A stretch of DNA of 46,172 bases, from assembly GCF_937884665.1 (NCBI RefSeq), contig NZ_CAKZYF010000215.1, positions 1 to 46,172 of the forward strand. Direction: 5' to 3'. The stretch comes from an uncultured Allomuricauda sp. (GTDB lineage: Bacteria > Bacteroidota > Bacteroidia > Flavobacteriales > Flavobacteriaceae). The notes under the pieces were generated by a model. The model had not been told where the DNA came from. It ran no database searches and saw only the letters and a program-made list of their open reading frames with translations. This document shows, piece after piece, positions 44,784 to 46,172 of the stretch. Both the position numbers and the translations under genes were made by a program. Within the stretch, counting starts at the first letter, position 1. Each line of letters begins with the position of its first letter.

Positions 44784-46161
44784 CCTTACCGCTATTCCGA
44801 CCGATTTTTCTGAATCTATTTTACAATCAAAGGAAAATGGTAAAATTTCAAAAATCTCTATTGAACAGAATGGTTTTTCCTTCTTAATATCCTTTGAATG
44901 GATTGACGATCACTTAAGACAATTCATTAAAATAGTTCCCAAATATGATTATATATCAGAGGGAGTCTTAGATATTAAAATCAATGGACAATACTACCGA
45001 AATTGGGAGAAATTTGTTCCTGTCCCTTTCCTTGTAGATGAAGTTATTATCGATGGTTTTAACAATAAAAATTCAATAAACTTCCTCAAAATATTTGGAG
45101 ACGACAAGGTTTCATTTCGTATTACAAATACCGTATCGGCAATGGATATTGAAAATGCATCCTCCGTCCATATAGAGGATGTGGCGTTTAATGCATTAAA
45201 ATGCGTTAATGTGTTGGATTTAAAATTAGTGAACGTAGGTGGTGCAAAACAAGATTCAAGTGCCAACCTTATCGATTGCAAGCAGGTTTGGGCCCAGAAT
45301 ATTAACCTAAGTGAGTTGCGCGTTTCAGGACTTTCCAGGAGTCTATATTTTAATCTTGGAGGTATACATGAGTTACGACTGATAGAATTAAGCTTTGATA
45401 GTTTGAGTCTCGTTAATTGCCAATTGCATAATTTTTTCATAGTACTTTCCAATCCTAAGAAACTTGGGGGAGTTATTGCTTTTGGGGATTGTGCGCTAAG
45501 TGGCCTTTTATCAATTAGGCAATGTAGTATAGGTTCGCCCACTGGATTCTCCAAGATATGGCAAAACTTATCGAAGCAAGAGAGTAGGTCCCCTATATTT
45601 TTGAATTTTATGGACAATTGGGTAACTCCTTCGTCCATCGAATTAAAAGAAGTGGATTGGCACTACAATGGTATCTATGAGAATTATAGGTATACCGAAG
45701 GAAAACGGATGCTACTCAACAAAGCAAAAAAGTACTATGTTGCAAACGATGATATTTTGAACACCCAGCTGCTCTATTCGTTTGAAAAGAATTGGTACTA
45801 TTTGCGCAACAAATGGAGCGTACCCCTAATCCTCTCCAAATGGTCCAATAATTTCGGATTAAACCTCTGGTGGCCGCTGCTTTGGATGCTTTTCTTCATT
45901 TTTGTCGAAACCATGATTATTCTGAAAATGGCAGGGCACTGTGATCTTGTATTATTTGAGAATTGGGGAGTCTTCTCATATTTATTGAACCCGGCCCATA
46001 AGACAAATATTTTCATCAATATTATGATTGATAAAGGATGTGGGCCCTCTACGTCGTATTTAAACTGGTTACCAGTTGTTGATAACATGGGAAGGATTCT
46101 TATCGGTTATTGCATATTCCAATTCGCAAATGCTTTTAGGTATAAGTTTAAATTGAGATGA
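44755..46161 (+). CDS. Unrecognised protein with beta-rich N-terminal part and C-terminal membrane segments
   Basis: I do not recognise this 468-residue protein. The first 300 residues are rich in short beta strands of similar spacing ('NVLDLKLVNVG', 'ELRLIELSFDSLSLVNCQL', 'GLLSIRQCSIG'), suggesting a beta-helix or leucine-rich solenoid. Residues about 316-356 are helical and basic ('FEKNWYYLRNKWS'). They lead into 'LILSKWSNNFGLNLWWPLLW', a hydrophobic helix (about 370-392), and a second hydrophobic stretch near the C-terminus (about 443-460). The 'SN..G..W' sequence just before a membrane helix resembles a C-terminal module of various Bacteroidota membrane proteins. It has no signal peptide. 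The codons are more AT-rich than in the neighbouring core genes, suggesting acquisition. The frame ends 11 bases before the window does. Confidence 0.6.
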   Translation: MDITYALFNNLTAIPTDFSESILQSKENGKISKISIEQNGFSFLISFEWIDDHLRQFIKIVPKYDYISEGVLDIKINGQYYRNWEKFVPVPFLVDEVIIDGFNNKNSINFLKIFGDDKVSFRITNTVSAMDIENASSVHIEDVAFNALKCVNVLDLKLVNVGGAKQDSSANLIDCKQVWAQNINLSELRVSGLSRSLYFNLGGIHELRLIELSFDSLSLVNCQLHNFFIVLSNPKKLGGVIAFGDCALSGLLSIRQCSIGSPTGFSKIWQNLSKQESRSPIFLNFMDNWVTPSSIELKEVDWHYNGIYENYRYTEGKRMLLNKAKKYYVANDDILNTQLLYSFEKNWYYLRNKWSVPLILSKWSNNFGLNLWWPLLWMLFFIFVETMIILKMAGHCDLVLFENWGVFSYLLNPAHKTNIFINIMIDKGCGPSTSYLNWLPVVDNMGRILIGYCIFQFANAFRYKFKLR

Positions 46162-46172
46162 AAAACGACCTA

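Overview
The window looks like chromosome from a marine member of the Flavobacteriaceae (Bacteroidota). The signs are: several perfect TAnnTTTG -7 promoter elements with an upstream TTG (the Bacteroidota sigma-A consensus), almost no Shine-Dalgarno sequences, many short SPII lipoproteins, LytTR and LuxR regulators, Asp-box (BNR) secreted proteins of about 1,040 residues, a NrdB that carries the ATP-cone, and short LeuA. The genus cannot be fixed from the sequence. I found no tRNA, rRNA, CRISPR, prophage or insertion sequence. Most of the window is core genome.

Layout. 1-1133: a 54-residue acidic lipoprotein and an orphan LytTR regulator. 1262-4430: a minus-strand cluster (beta-helix-like lipoprotein, hotdog thioesterase, glutaminyl cyclase) divergent from the SRP RNA gene. 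4484-7941: SDR, small lipoprotein, transaldolase-like enzyme, and a thioredoxin-fold lipoprotein lacking its cysteines. 8108-13646: ABC-F ATPase with mirror-image defects in its two halves, a membrane protein, a fasciclin protein, and pheT interrupted by two in-frame stops. 13775-21105: TlpA-type lipoprotein, leuB and leuA, a helical-repeat protein, RluA-type pseudouridine synthase, panB, an NTF2-like protein. 21614-26092: dnaK, a LuxR-type regulator with Glu at the phosphoacceptor position, a 670-base gene-poor region holding two structured-RNA candidates, and a PD40 protein. 26462-33196: katG, nrdBA, folE. 33427-35187: an operon of a secreted DUF2846-like protein, an ECF sigma factor, and a membrane protein whose outer domain is a paralogue of that secreted protein. 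35636-43588: two divergent Asp-box paralogues and an NlpC/P60 lipoprotein. 43844-46161: a DoxX-like protein, decayed reading frames, and an unrecognised AT-rich membrane protein.

The points most worth a second look are: the candidate ~245-base structured RNA with its own promoter-like element and terminator (24263-24519, +); the 6S-like rod RNA (24752-24887, -); the ECF sigma/anti-sigma operon with duplicated DUF2846-like domains; the asymmetric ABC-F protein; two receiver domains without a phosphorylatable Asp; and the lesion in pheT, which destroys conserved residues as well as adding stops. All function assignments come from motif reading and family knowledge, without database searches.
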